Translations under genes and position numbers: made by a program
Part shown: piece after piece, positions 1 through 7,202 of the stretch
Layout of the letters: every line of letters starts with the position of its first letter
Numbering within the stretch: position 1 is the stretch's first letter
The notes under the pieces: model-generated
What the model was told of the DNA's origin: nothing
The model's database searches: none
The model's input: the letters and a program-made list of their open reading frames with translations, nothing else
Assembly: GCA_017416805.1 (NCBI GenBank)
Contig: JAFQBB010000002.1
Coordinates: 1-32,310, forward strand
DNA length: 32,310 bases
Source: Bacteroidaceae bacterium
GTDB lineage: Bacteria; Bacteroidota; Bacteroidia; Bacteroidales; Bacteroidaceae
Reading direction: 5' to 3'

Positions 1-339
1 AATACGTTCGCGCATCCATGCCATGAAGTTGCGTCGGTTACTGCCGTCTGATGACAGATAGGTTTTGAATTGTTGGGTGGTCATGTCATCACCATTTACT
101 TCCATAGCAATGATGATACGTTCAAACTCCGTCACCTTCTTTTGAATCTGTTCGTTGAAAATGGCTGCTTTTGGATGGTTGACGACCATGCCATCCTTCC
201 ATTGGGTGGTATTCAGAAAGATACCGATTGAAAAGTAGAAACGTTCACGACCCAGACAGACAACGATTTCTACGGCTGCACAAGTGGTATCACTTGCTTG
301 TTTTCGTCTGTTGAAAACTGTTCGAACTCTATTGTTCAT
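1..339 (-). CDS. Tyrosine recombinase (integrase), N-terminal part, cut by window edge
   Basis: Reading leftward from an ATG at 337-339 gives 113 codons with no stop before the edge. The N-terminus (MNNRVRTVFNRRKQ, then VEIVVCLGRERFYFSIGI and TTQWKDGMV) matches the Arm DNA-binding domain of Bacteroides phage-type integrases. The stretch from about residue 60 (IFNEQIQKKVTEFERIIIAM, then TTQQFKTYL and NFMAWMRERI) looks like the start of the SAM-like core-binding domain. The catalytic domain with the R-H-R-Y residues would lie outside the window, so activity cannot be judged. The gene begins 215 bases beyond the 3' end of a tRNA-Lys gene and points away from it, as expected when an element has integrated at a tRNA 3' end. 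Family membership is read from the sequence; the element type (conjugative transposon, mobilisable island or prophage) is unknown. Confidence 0.85.
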   Translation of the reverse strand, partial: MNNRVRTVFNRRKQASDTTCAAVEIVVCLGRERFYFSIGIFLNTTQWKDGMVVNHPKAAIFNEQIQKKVTEFERIIIAMEVNGDDMTTQQFKTYLSSDGSNRRNFMAWMRERI

Positions 340-341
340 AG

Positions 342-384
342 TGTAACACATTTGTGAGAAGTGTAACACAACTGCTGTAACACA
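342..384. repeat. Three copies of TGTAACACA before the integrase gene
   Basis: Identical 9-base copies lie at 342-350, 362-370 and 376-384, immediately upstream of the integrase start codon. Directly repeated short sites beside an integrase gene are typical of arm-type integrase sites or of an autoregulatory operator. That role is inferred. The rest of 385-525 shows no gene. Confidence 0.6.
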
Positions 385-514
385 AAAACCGTCCGAAAGT
401 GGCTTTTTATGTCCAACGGTGTCACCTTAACCTCTTTTTTTTATTGGTGCCACACTCAATGTGAATACCTGATAGTGATTTCTAACCTTTTGATAATCAA
501 AGGCGATAAGAGTG

Positions 515-547
515 TTAGAAAAAGAAAGGGACTTTTTCAAGTCCCTT
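515..547 (-). terminator. Rho-independent terminator of tRNA-Lys
   Basis: AAGGGACTT at 526-534 pairs with AAGTCCCTT at 539-547 around a 4-base loop. Read leftward the stem is followed by a T-rich tract at 525-515. It starts 8 bases after the tRNA 3' end, in the tRNA orientation. Confidence 0.8.
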
Positions 548-554
548 CTTTCAG

Positions 555-627
555 TGATCCGCCTGGGGCTCGAACCCAGGACCCCAACATTAAAAGTGTT
601 GTGCTCTACCTGCTGAGCTAGCGAATC
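555..627 (-). tRNA. tRNA-Lys, anticodon UUU
   Basis: A full cloverleaf can be folded on the minus strand. The 7-bp acceptor stem is GATTCGC with GCGGATC (one G-U) and the discriminator base is A. The D stem is GCTC/GAGC, and the anticodon stem is CAACA/TGTTG around the loop CTTTTAA, giving anticodon TTT. The T stem is CTGGG/CCCAG around TTCGAGC. CCA is not encoded. A consensus promoter lies upstream and a terminator downstream, so it is a single-gene unit. Its 3' end faces the integrase gene and is the likely attachment site. Confidence 0.97.
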
Positions 628-654
628 AATCCTTATTTTGCCGTTAAGCGGGTG

Positions 655-686
655 CAAAGATACTGCCTTTGAATGAATTGGCCAAA
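655..686 (-). promoter_or_regulatory. Promoter of tRNA-Lys
   Basis: On the minus strand TTTG (686-683), 20 bases, then TATCTTTG (662-655). This is an exact fit to the Bacteroides consensus, with the -7 box 27 bases upstream of the tRNA 5' end. Confidence 0.85.
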
Positions 687-772
687 CTTTTCTTTAAAAA
701 AGTTACAATCACGCCTCAAAAAGAGATGTTTTTCACTTGTTTAAAGGGATCAGAATGGAACTGAAACTTGTT

Positions 773-1957
773 TTAAGGGTTCTTTTCGCTTGAAGATGAC
801 GGAACCTGGCTTACCTTCTTAGGGGAACGTCTCCGTCTGGAAGGACGTGTCTTCTTTTGCGTGACAGGAGGTTCCTGAATGGATTCTTCACCGTATCGGA
901 TGAATTGCTTATAGTAAGCTAAGATAAGAGTGGTGAGCGGCAAAGCTATAATCATACCAAGGACTCCAAGCAGGCTGCCCCATACTGAAAGGGATAGCAG
1001 AATGACTGCGGGGTTAAGTCCTGTTATCTTTCCCATTACTTTGGGAACAATGACAGCATCTTGAATGAGTTGTACCACACAGAAGACCACCATAGCCAAA
1101 GCCAATATCAGCCAAAAGTTCTCGCCTGTATCAGCGGCTTTCAGTAGGGCTAACAAGACAGTAGGTACCAAGGCTATAAGCTGCAAGTAGGGAACCATAT
1201 TGAGGAGGCCGATGAAAAGGCCAAAGCCTATGGCTAATGGAAAATCGATGATGAGAAATCCGATGCTGAACAAAACGCCTACAAGAAAGGCTACCAAAGC
1301 CTGACCGCGGAAATAGCGGTTCATGCTCACTTCTACATCTGTTGCCACGGCTTGCACAAAGTCGCGGTGCTTGGCCGGAATGAGTTTTATCCATCCGTTG
1401 GCTATAGATTCATAATCCAACAGGATAAAGAATATGTATAGCAGAATGATAAAGGAGGCAAAAAGGCCAACGACAAAACTGACTGAATGATTGACAAGAC
1501 TCCATACTCTGGGCGTAAGGCTACGCATGGTATTCACAAAGTTTTCTTCTGTAAAAAACTGTTGCAGATAATGCGGGTCTATATTTTCCTTAATGAAGTT
1601 TTCTACAGTACCTGGTATGGTGGCATTGTGACTACCCTGGGCGAAATATTGAGCCAACAAGTCCTTCAGTCTTACAAACTCCTCCACTACCGACGGGACA
1701 AAAAAGGTGACAATCAGTGCCAATGCCACAATAACTGTCAACATAGCGGCCAATATGGAAAGTACACGGTTTTTCAGTCGCAAACGGTATTGATAGAACT
1801 TCACCAACGGATAGATGAAATAGGCTATCAACCATGCAATGAAGAAGGGAAGCAATGCTCCGCTCAGGCGATTCAGCAAGATAAAAACTACGATAAGGAA
1901 TAGGACAGTCAGCGCTCCACGGATGAAACTGTCGAAAGTGATTTTCTTTTCCAGCAT
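773..1957 (-). CDS. AI-2E family (PerM-type) membrane transporter
   Basis: A 394-residue membrane protein. Hydrophobic segments occur near residues 12-50, 64-90, 160-185, 215-275 and 285-350. The C-terminal block PKVMGKITGLNPAVILLSL followed by LLGVLGMIIALPLT is the family signature. The tail is basic and serine-rich (RPSRRRRSPKK). The family contains exporters of autoinducer-2 and other small molecules as well as Na+/H+ antiporters, so the substrate is not known. The ATG at 1957 (MLEKKITF) is chosen because the possible longer start at 2071 would place a -7 promoter box (1990-1983) inside the gene. It is divergent from rsmI. Confidence 0.88.
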   Translation of the reverse strand: MLEKKITFDSFIRGALTVLFLIVVFILLNRLSGALLPFFIAWLIAYFIYPLVKFYQYRLRLKNRVLSILAAMLTVIVALALIVTFFVPSVVEEFVRLKDLLAQYFAQGSHNATIPGTVENFIKENIDPHYLQQFFTEENFVNTMRSLTPRVWSLVNHSVSFVVGLFASFIILLYIFFILLDYESIANGWIKLIPAKHRDFVQAVATDVEVSMNRYFRGQALVAFLVGVLFSIGFLIIDFPLAIGFGLFIGLLNMVPYLQLIALVPTVLLALLKAADTGENFWLILALAMVVFCVVQLIQDAVIVPKVMGKITGLNPAVILLSLSVWGSLLGVLGMIIALPLTTLILAYYKQFIRYGEESIQEPPVTQKKTRPSRRRRSPKKVSQVPSSSSEKNP

Positions 1958-1982
1958 ATTCTTTATTTTATCAGGATAGGGG

Positions 1983-1990
1983 CAAAGGTA
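1983..1990 (-). promoter_or_regulatory. Probable -7 box for the AI-2E family gene
   Basis: TACCTTTG on the minus strand fits TAnnTTTG and ends 25 bases before the chosen ATG. No good TTTG is found 19-21 bases upstream, so only the -7 element is supported. Confidence 0.5.
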
Positions 1991-2155
1991 ATACATTTTT
2001 TGTACTTCTTCATTCGATATATATAAATAATGAAGATATAAAGTAAAAGTTCTGTAAGAAGGGCTCTGCAATTCTGCGTTTTATCAAAAAAGGTTTTGCT
2101 GAATGGTTGCAATTACAGCAAGGTTGTACAATAACTGTTAAAAGATAGGGCATTT

Positions 2156-2188
2156 TCTGTGTTTCCCCTTGATTTCTTCCTACATTTG
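2156..2188 (+). promoter_or_regulatory. Probable promoter for rsmI and the lipoprotein
   Basis: TACATTTG at 2181-2188 fits the -7 consensus. TCTG at 2156-2159 is a 3-of-4 match to the -33 box at 21 bases. The rsmI ATG follows 46 bases later. The 2010-2155 stretch between the divergent genes shows no gene. Confidence 0.55.
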
Positions 2189-2234
2189 CACTCACAGTTC
2201 TTACGAACAACCAGTCATTCACAATTCTAACCAC

Positions 2235-2999
2235 ATGGGAAGACTATATGTAGTACCTACTCCGGTAGGAAACATGGAAGACATGACCTTCCGTGCCATC
2301 CGCATCCTGAAAGAGGCGGACCTGATTCTTGCCGAAGATACACGTACATCAGCCAAACTACTTAAACATTACGAAATCAAGGCCCCGATGCAATCGCACC
2401 ATAAGTTCAATGAACATCAAATGGTGGAGAGCGTTGTTAATCGTATAAGAGGGGGCGCGACTGTGGCTCTTATCAGTGATGCAGGGACTCCGGGAATCAG
2501 CGATCCGGGTTTTCTGGTTGTCAGGGAGTGTGTGCGTGCCGGAATCGAGGTGCAATGTCTGCCTGGTGCAACGGCCTTTGTCCCTGCACTGGTCAGCAGT
2601 TCATTGCCTTGTGAGCGTTTTTGCTTTGAGGGATTCCTGCCACAAAAGAAAGGACGCATGAGCCGACTGACAGCATTGCAACAGGAAGAGCGCACCATGA
2701 TTTTTTATGAATCACCTTACCGATTGGTGAAGACGCTGACCCAATTTGCAGAATATTACGGTGCAGGAAGACAGGTGGCAGTCTGTCGGGAGATATCAAA
2801 GATACATGAAGAGTGTGTGCGAGGAACATTGAGTGAAGCAACAGAGCACTTCAAGAAGCACGAGCCAAAAGGTGAAATCGTAATTTTGCTGGCAGGATGC
2901 CATAACAAAGAAAACATCATAGAGGAGGCCATACAAGAACAGGCTGAAGAAGGTGAAAAAAGAAAATCATCATACAAACGAAAAAAGAACAAAGATTGA
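2235..2999 (+). CDS. rsmI: 16S rRNA 2'-O-ribose C1402 methyltransferase RsmI
   Basis: The protein has 254 residues from the ATG at 2235. It belongs to the tetrapyrrole-methylase fold family and methylates the ribose of C1402 in 16S rRNA using S-adenosylmethionine. Family motifs in order are LYVVPTPVGNMEDMTFRAI at the N-terminus, AEDTRTSAKLLKHY, SDAGTPGISDPG, CLPGATAFVPALVSS, FEGFLPQKKGR and YESPYRLVKTL. The C-terminal tail (KRKSSYKRKKNKD) is lysine-rich and not part of the core fold. An earlier in-frame start at 2169 was rejected because the -7 box lies downstream of it and the family begins at MGRLYVVPTP. The lipoprotein gene starts 6 bases after the stop, so the two are probably co-transcribed. 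Confidence 0.95.
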   Translation: MGRLYVVPTPVGNMEDMTFRAIRILKEADLILAEDTRTSAKLLKHYEIKAPMQSHHKFNEHQMVESVVNRIRGGATVALISDAGTPGISDPGFLVVRECVRAGIEVQCLPGATAFVPALVSSSLPCERFCFEGFLPQKKGRMSRLTALQQEERTMIFYESPYRLVKTLTQFAEYYGAGRQVAVCREISKIHEECVRGTLSEATEHFKKHEPKGEIVILLAGCHNKENIIEEAIQEQAEEGEKRKSSYKRKKNKD

Positions 3000-3005
3000 C
3001 AAGGT

Positions 3006-3833
3006 ATGAAAAAATTAGTATTACTGGTCGCTTGCGCAATAGCTTTTGCCGCTTGTGACAACTTGGAAAGAAAGAACAAACAATTGCAGGAACAGAATGA
3101 TTCCTTACAAATTGCACTCACCCAAAGCAATGCCGAACTGGAGCAGTTTATGGGAACTTTCAGCGAGATTCAAGAGGGATTCCGTCTCATCACTGAGGCT
3201 GAAGGACGAATCAATGCCCAGCGTGAGGGTGTTATCTCATCTGTGGATCAGGTGAAAGCCGACATGGAATTCATTGCACAAAAGATGAAGAGCAACCGTG
3301 AACAGATAACCCAATTACAACAAAAACTGAAGAACAGTAACAATGCTTCGGCACAATTGAAGAAGACATTGGAGCAACTGACGGCACAACTGGTAGAGAA
3401 GTCCCAACAAATAGAGGCCTTACAAGCTGACCTGGCAGCCAGAAACATACGTATTGCCACATTGGATGAGACGGTTGCAGGACTCCGTGCTGACAGCTTG
3501 GCCAAGGAACGGACTCTTGATGCCCAAGACAAGGCACTGAACACTGCATGGTTTGTCTATGGGACAAAGAAGGAACTGAAAGAACAGAAAATCCTGCAAA
3601 AAGGTGACGTCCTACAGAATGACGACTTCAATAAGGACTATTTCACCCAAATAGACATCCGCAAGGATACGGAGTTCAAACTCTATTCCAAGAGTGCCAA
3701 ATTGCTTACTACACATCCCGAGGGTTCCTATATTCTGACTAAAGATTCCAAAGGGCAATACATCCTCCGTATCACTGACCCCACCCGTTTCTGGAGTGTG
3801 TCACGCTATCTTGTGATACAGGTAAGAGTATAA
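3006..3833 (+). CDS. Coiled-coil lipoprotein of unknown function
   Basis: A 275-residue protein with a lipoprotein signal (MKKLVLLVACAIAFAAC), the lipid-carrying cysteine being Cys17. Residues about 20-175 are rich in Q, E, K, L and A in heptad-like order (NKQLQEQNDSLQIALTQSNA; LKKTLEQLTAQLVEKSQQ), which predicts a long coiled coil. The last 90 residues form a compact domain (WFVYGTKKELKEQKILQKG; DPTRFWSVSRYLVIQV). I do not recognise a named function. The protein resembles Bacteroidetes periplasmic lipoproteins annotated only as hypothetical. It follows rsmI by 6 bases in a probable operon and converges with dacB, 33 bases away. There is no strong acidic surface-export signal after the cysteine (DNLE), so the inner face of the outer membrane is the likelier location. 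Confidence 0.8.
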   Translation: MKKLVLLVACAIAFAACDNLERKNKQLQEQNDSLQIALTQSNAELEQFMGTFSEIQEGFRLITEAEGRINAQREGVISSVDQVKADMEFIAQKMKSNREQITQLQQKLKNSNNASAQLKKTLEQLTAQLVEKSQQIEALQADLAARNIRIATLDETVAGLRADSLAKERTLDAQDKALNTAWFVYGTKKELKEQKILQKGDVLQNDDFNKDYFTQIDIRKDTEFKLYSKSAKLLTTHPEGSYILTKDSKGQYILRITDPTRFWSVSRYLVIQVRV

Positions 3834-3866
3834 GAATTGGAGGCTGGAAGTCAGGTTAGGAAAGAG

Positions 3867-5048
3867 TTATCGGCCTCCATATCCGGCCAATGCTTCACAG
3901 ACCCGGTCTTGCCAAGAGCGTGCAACCCGGGATTGCAGCATGTTTTGGTTGATGATGACAAAAGCCAAGGTGTGCCCATTGGCAGCATGGGCATATCCGG
4001 CCAATGAGGTGACACCTGTCAAGGTGCCGGTCTTGGCATGTATCTTGCGGTAGGCAACTGTACCTTTCATGCGGTGTTTCAGTGTCCCATCTATGCCTGC
4101 AATGGGAAGCGAGTTATAGAGCGGTTTGAACAGATGAGGCTGTTTCCAGGCATACACCAGCAAATCTGCCAACAGTTCTGGCGACAAGTAGTTGTACAGC
4201 GACACCCCACTGCCATCGGCCATGATGAACCTTTTGGGATCATGTCCGACACGCTGAATCATTTTCTTCATCATTTCCGCCCCTTCTTCAGCTGTAGCAT
4301 ACAGAGAACCTTCATAAGCCGAAGCCAAGTGATAGAATAAGGCTTCGGCATGGAGGTTGTCGCTTTTCTTCATCATGCGGTCAAGCAGTTCCTCCAAGTT
4401 TCGTTTGCAATATGCTATCTGTGTCATTATGCTATCCGGTGCATAAGCGGTGTAGGCAAACGTCGTATCGACAACGGAAACCCCTTGGGCAGACAGAGAA
4501 CGGTGTAAAGCAGGAAGAAAACTATCTGTACGCTCATAAAGCAAAGGGGTAAGAGGGGGCATATCATCGTCCCAACACCAACCACTTCCCCACCTCAACG
4601 TATCTTTCAAAGATACATTACCTATCAGTCTCCCTTTAATCTGGCGGACACCCATATCTTTGACTGCTGCAGCAAAAGCATCCATATCGGCTTTCCCTAC
4701 AAGAGGATCAAATCCCCCTACAATGTAAAGACTCCCTTCAAGCAAGCTGTCAGGGGTAACATGACCTGTGTGATAAAGACAGGTGGTAAAGGGATGCTCC
4801 ACACCCAAAAACTCAAGAGCCGTTACAGCTGTCACTATCTTCTGGATAGAGGCCGGACGATACAGTTTGTTCCCTTGATAGTCAAACAACAAGCTGTCGG
4901 CTGTCAGATCCACTACTCTCAGTCCCACTTCAGAATCGCGCAATAGTGTATCGGCCAATAAGGTATTGAGTCTGACCGCCAGCGGAGTTTGTGCACGATG
5001 TGACATACACACTGCCAACAGTACGAGGAAGGATATAATCTTTTTCAT
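3867..5048 (-). CDS. dacB: D-alanyl-D-alanine carboxypeptidase/endopeptidase, PBP4 type (S13)
   Basis: A 393-residue protein with an N-terminal signal peptide (MKKIISFLVLLAVCMSHRAQ). The three penicillin-binding motifs are present: SxxK as SIQK at 67-70, SxN as SDN at 229-231, and KTG at 339-341 (HAKTGTLTGV). The flanking blocks YRPASIQKIVTAVTAL, WCWDDDMPPLTPL and MADGSGVSLYNY are typical of family S13. It should trim D-Ala from pentapeptides or cut peptide cross-links in periplasmic peptidoglycan. It is shorter than the E. coli enzyme, mainly between SxxK and SxN. Its ATG overlaps the stop codon of the upstream PH-domain gene (ATGA), so translational coupling is likely. Confidence 0.92.
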   Translation of the reverse strand: MKKIISFLVLLAVCMSHRAQTPLAVRLNTLLADTLLRDSEVGLRVVDLTADSLLFDYQGNKLYRPASIQKIVTAVTALEFLGVEHPFTTCLYHTGHVTPDSLLEGSLYIVGGFDPLVGKADMDAFAAAVKDMGVRQIKGRLIGNVSLKDTLRWGSGWCWDDDMPPLTPLLYERTDSFLPALHRSLSAQGVSVVDTTFAYTAYAPDSIMTQIAYCKRNLEELLDRMMKKSDNLHAEALFYHLASAYEGSLYATAEEGAEMMKKMIQRVGHDPKRFIMADGSGVSLYNYLSPELLADLLVYAWKQPHLFKPLYNSLPIAGIDGTLKHRMKGTVAYRKIHAKTGTLTGVTSLAGYAHAANGHTLAFVIINQNMLQSRVARSWQDRVCEALAGYGGR

Positions 5049-5452
5049 TTTCTTCTAAGTTTCTGGATATAAGTCACCAACTCCTCTTCGTTGCTGGGGA
5101 TAAGTGATACAACCTTCTCTTCACCAGTAGAAGAGGCGTAATAGAGAAGCAGGTAACTGTTCAGGCAGTAACTGCCAAGACGCACCTTGCGCACCTGCTC
5201 AATACGATGAATATCCAATAAAGGAATAGATAAAGGCTTTGAGAAACGTCCCCGACTGATTAGCAACATACCGTCAGTGGTGACTGTATAGGTGGTATGT
5301 ATGCTACGTTCGACAAGAACAACCATGAGCAATAAGGATAAAACTGCCAATATGCCACTACGTTCCCAATAGAACCACAGAGTAACGATGACAAGCAAAA
5401 GAAGAAGAAAAAAGGTATGCCAAGGCACACGGGCATGAAATATTCTGTTCAT
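5045..5452 (-). CDS. Small membrane protein with PH-like domain
   Basis: A 135-residue protein from the ATG at 5452. Two closely spaced hydrophobic helices (about residues 13-27 and 33-48: FFLLLLLVIVTLWFY, GILAVLSLLLMVVLV) are followed by a soluble domain with YTVTTDGMLLISRGRFSKPL, IPLLDIHRIEQVRKV and SLIPSNEEELVTYIQKL. This pattern matches bacterial PH-domain proteins (YdbS-like and related families). The molecular role is unknown. A possible start at 5473 was rejected because it lies inside the -7 box. The stop overlaps the dacB start by 4 bases, which suggests a link to cell-envelope work. Confidence 0.78.
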   Translation of the reverse strand: MNRIFHARVPWHTFFLLLLLVIVTLWFYWERSGILAVLSLLLMVVLVERSIHTTYTVTTDGMLLISRGRFSKPLSIPLLDIHRIEQVRKVRLGSYCLNSYLLLYYASSTGEEKVVSLIPSNEEELVTYIQKLRRK

Positions 5453-5470
5453 AGATAAGAATTTTGACTG

Positions 5471-5478
5471 CAAAGATA
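5471..5478 (-). promoter_or_regulatory. -7 box for the PH-domain gene and dacB
   Basis: TATCTTTG on the minus strand, ending 18 bases before the ATG at 5452. No matching -33 TTTG is seen. Confidence 0.5.
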
Positions 5479-5499
5479 CGCCATTTCACCGATTATTCG

Positions 5500-5507
5500 T
5501 AGTTTTG
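5500..5507 (+). promoter_or_regulatory. Possible -7 box for nadB
   Basis: TAGTTTTG fits TAnnTTTG and lies 53 bases before the nadB ATG. No -33 box is seen, so this is tentative. Confidence 0.35.
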
Positions 5508-5560
5508 CGGCAGAATTAAGCATGAAGAGGCTCACTTAGGAGTCTCAAACATCTATCTTT

Positions 5561-7129
5561 ATGGTAAGGAAGTATGATTTCTTAGTAATCGGCTCAGGCC
5601 TGGCAGGCATGAGTTTCGCCTTGAAAGTGGCCCACAAGGGTACAGTCGCACTTATTTGCAAGGCAGGACTGGAAGAGGCCAACACCTATTTTGCACAAGG
5701 AGGCATTGCCTCAGTCACCAATCTTTCAGTTGACAATTTCGACAAACACATTGAGGATACCCTCATTGCCGGCGACCACATCAATGACCATGCTGCGGTG
5801 GAAAAGGTGGTGCGCGGTGCTCCTGCCCAAATTGAAGAACTTATCAAGTGGGGAGTAGATTTCGACAAGAAGGCTGATGGCACCTTTGACCTGCATAAAG
5901 AGGGAGGACACAGCGAGTTCCGCATTTTGCACCACAAGGACAATACTGGTGCCGAGATACAGACATCACTCATCGAAGCGGTGAAACAACATCCCAATAT
6001 CACTATATTTCCAAATTTCTTTGCTGTAGAAATCATCACCCAGCACCACATGGGAATCATTGTCACCCGTTACACACAGGGCATCCGATGTTATGGTGCC
6101 TACGTGCTCAACGAGGCTACGGGAGAGGTGGATACCTTCCTGTCCAAAGTAACCATTATGGCAACAGGCGGATGCGAGGCTGTTTATCGCCAAACAACCA
6201 ATCCGCTGGTTGCTACCGGCGACGGCATTGCCATGGTCTATCGTGCCAAAGGAGCGGTGAAGGACATGGAGTTCATCCAGTTCCACCCTACGGCTCTGTA
6301 TCATCCTGGTGACCGTCCCGCCTACCTTATTACTGAAGCTATGCGTGGCTACGGAGGTGTGCTCCGCACTAAGGATGGCAAAGAGTTCATGCAAAAGTAT
6401 GATTCCCGCTTGTCTTTGGCTCCACGTGACATCGTGGCCCGTGCCATCGACAATGAGATGAAACATCGGGGTGATGAACACGTCTATCTGGACGTAACGC
6501 ATAAAGACCCGGAAGAAACCAAGAAACACTTCCCCAACATCTACAAGAAATGCCTGAGCATAGGCATCGACATCACCAAGGACTACATACCTGTAGCCCC
6601 TGCAGCCCACTACCTGTGTGGTGGCATCGTGGTTGACCTTGACGGACAGAGCAGCATCCGCCGCCTGTATGCCATTGGAGAGTGTTCGTGCACCGGTCTG
6701 CATGGCGGCAATCGCTTGGCCAGCAACTCACTCATCGAGGCTGTGGTCTATGCCGATGCTGCCGCCAAACATGCACTGAGTGTCATTGACCGCTACGATT
6801 TCAACGAAGATATTCCCGAGTGGAACGATGAAGGCACCATCAGCAATGAGGAACGCGTACTCATTACCCAAAGCATGAAGGAGGTAAACCAGATTATGGA
6901 AGCCTACGTGGGTATTGTGCGCAGTAATACCCGACTGAAAAGAGCCTGGAACCGTCTTGACATCCTTTATGAAGAGACCGAACGCCTGTTCAAGAGCAGT
7001 AAGGCGACCCGTGAGTTGTGCGAACTGCGCAACATGATAAACGTAGGATACCTCATCACTCGTCAGGCAATGGAACGCAAGGAGAGCCGCGGCCTGCACT
7101 TCAGTATAGACTATCCCAAAAAGCAATAG
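5561..7129 (+). CDS. nadB: L-aspartate oxidase NadB
   Basis: A 522-residue FAD flavoprotein that oxidises L-aspartate to iminoaspartate, the first step of de novo NAD synthesis. In anaerobes fumarate can serve as electron acceptor. The N-terminal dinucleotide-binding motif is VIGSGLAG (G11-G16). Other family blocks are TYFAQGGIASV, the active-site region EFIQFHPTALYHPG, YLITEAMRGYGGVL, SLAPRDIVARAI and GECSCTGLHGGNRLASNSL. The length is normal for the family. It shares its fold with the FrdA encoded later in the window, but the short GECSCTGLHGGNR block and lack of an FrdA-type extension identify NadB. nadA and nadC are not adjacent. Confidence 0.95.
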   Translation: MVRKYDFLVIGSGLAGMSFALKVAHKGTVALICKAGLEEANTYFAQGGIASVTNLSVDNFDKHIEDTLIAGDHINDHAAVEKVVRGAPAQIEELIKWGVDFDKKADGTFDLHKEGGHSEFRILHHKDNTGAEIQTSLIEAVKQHPNITIFPNFFAVEIITQHHMGIIVTRYTQGIRCYGAYVLNEATGEVDTFLSKVTIMATGGCEAVYRQTTNPLVATGDGIAMVYRAKGAVKDMEFIQFHPTALYHPGDRPAYLITEAMRGYGGVLRTKDGKEFMQKYDSRLSLAPRDIVARAIDNEMKHRGDEHVYLDVTHKDPEETKKHFPNIYKKCLSIGIDITKDYIPVAPAAHYLCGGIVVDLDGQSSIRRLYAIGECSCTGLHGGNRLASNSLIEAVVYADAAAKHALSVIDRYDFNEDIPEWNDEGTISNEERVLITQSMKEVNQIMEAYVGIVRSNTRLKRAWNRLDILYEETERLFKSSKATRELCELRNMINVGYLITRQAMERKESRGLHFSIDYPKKQ

Positions 7130-7188
7130 GGCGACTATAAAGTCTCTCCATATTTACAAGTTTCCGATATCTTTATATAACCATTCAG

Positions 7189-7196
7189 TACATTTG
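7189..7196 (+). promoter_or_regulatory. Possible -7 box for the Nramp gene
   Basis: TACATTTG fits the -7 consensus. It lies 6 bases before the ATG at 7203 and 15 before the ATG at 7212. If used, the transcript would have almost no leader before 7203, favouring 7212. No -33 TTTG is seen. Confidence 0.35.
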
Positions 7197-7202
7197 TTTG
7201 TT

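Noticed and set aside
409-621. 70-codon frame on the plus strand across the tRNA
   Set aside because: It reads through the terminator and tRNA-Lys on the opposite strand and has no protein-like features.
1958-2234. Missing gene between the AI-2E family gene and rsmI
   Set aside because: From memory some Bacteroides carry tdk near here, but I could not confirm it and saw no remnant of a coding frame.
7194-7202. TTG start for the Nramp gene
   Set aside because: The TTG is part of a TACATTTG -7 box, and ATG codons follow within 9 and 18 bases.
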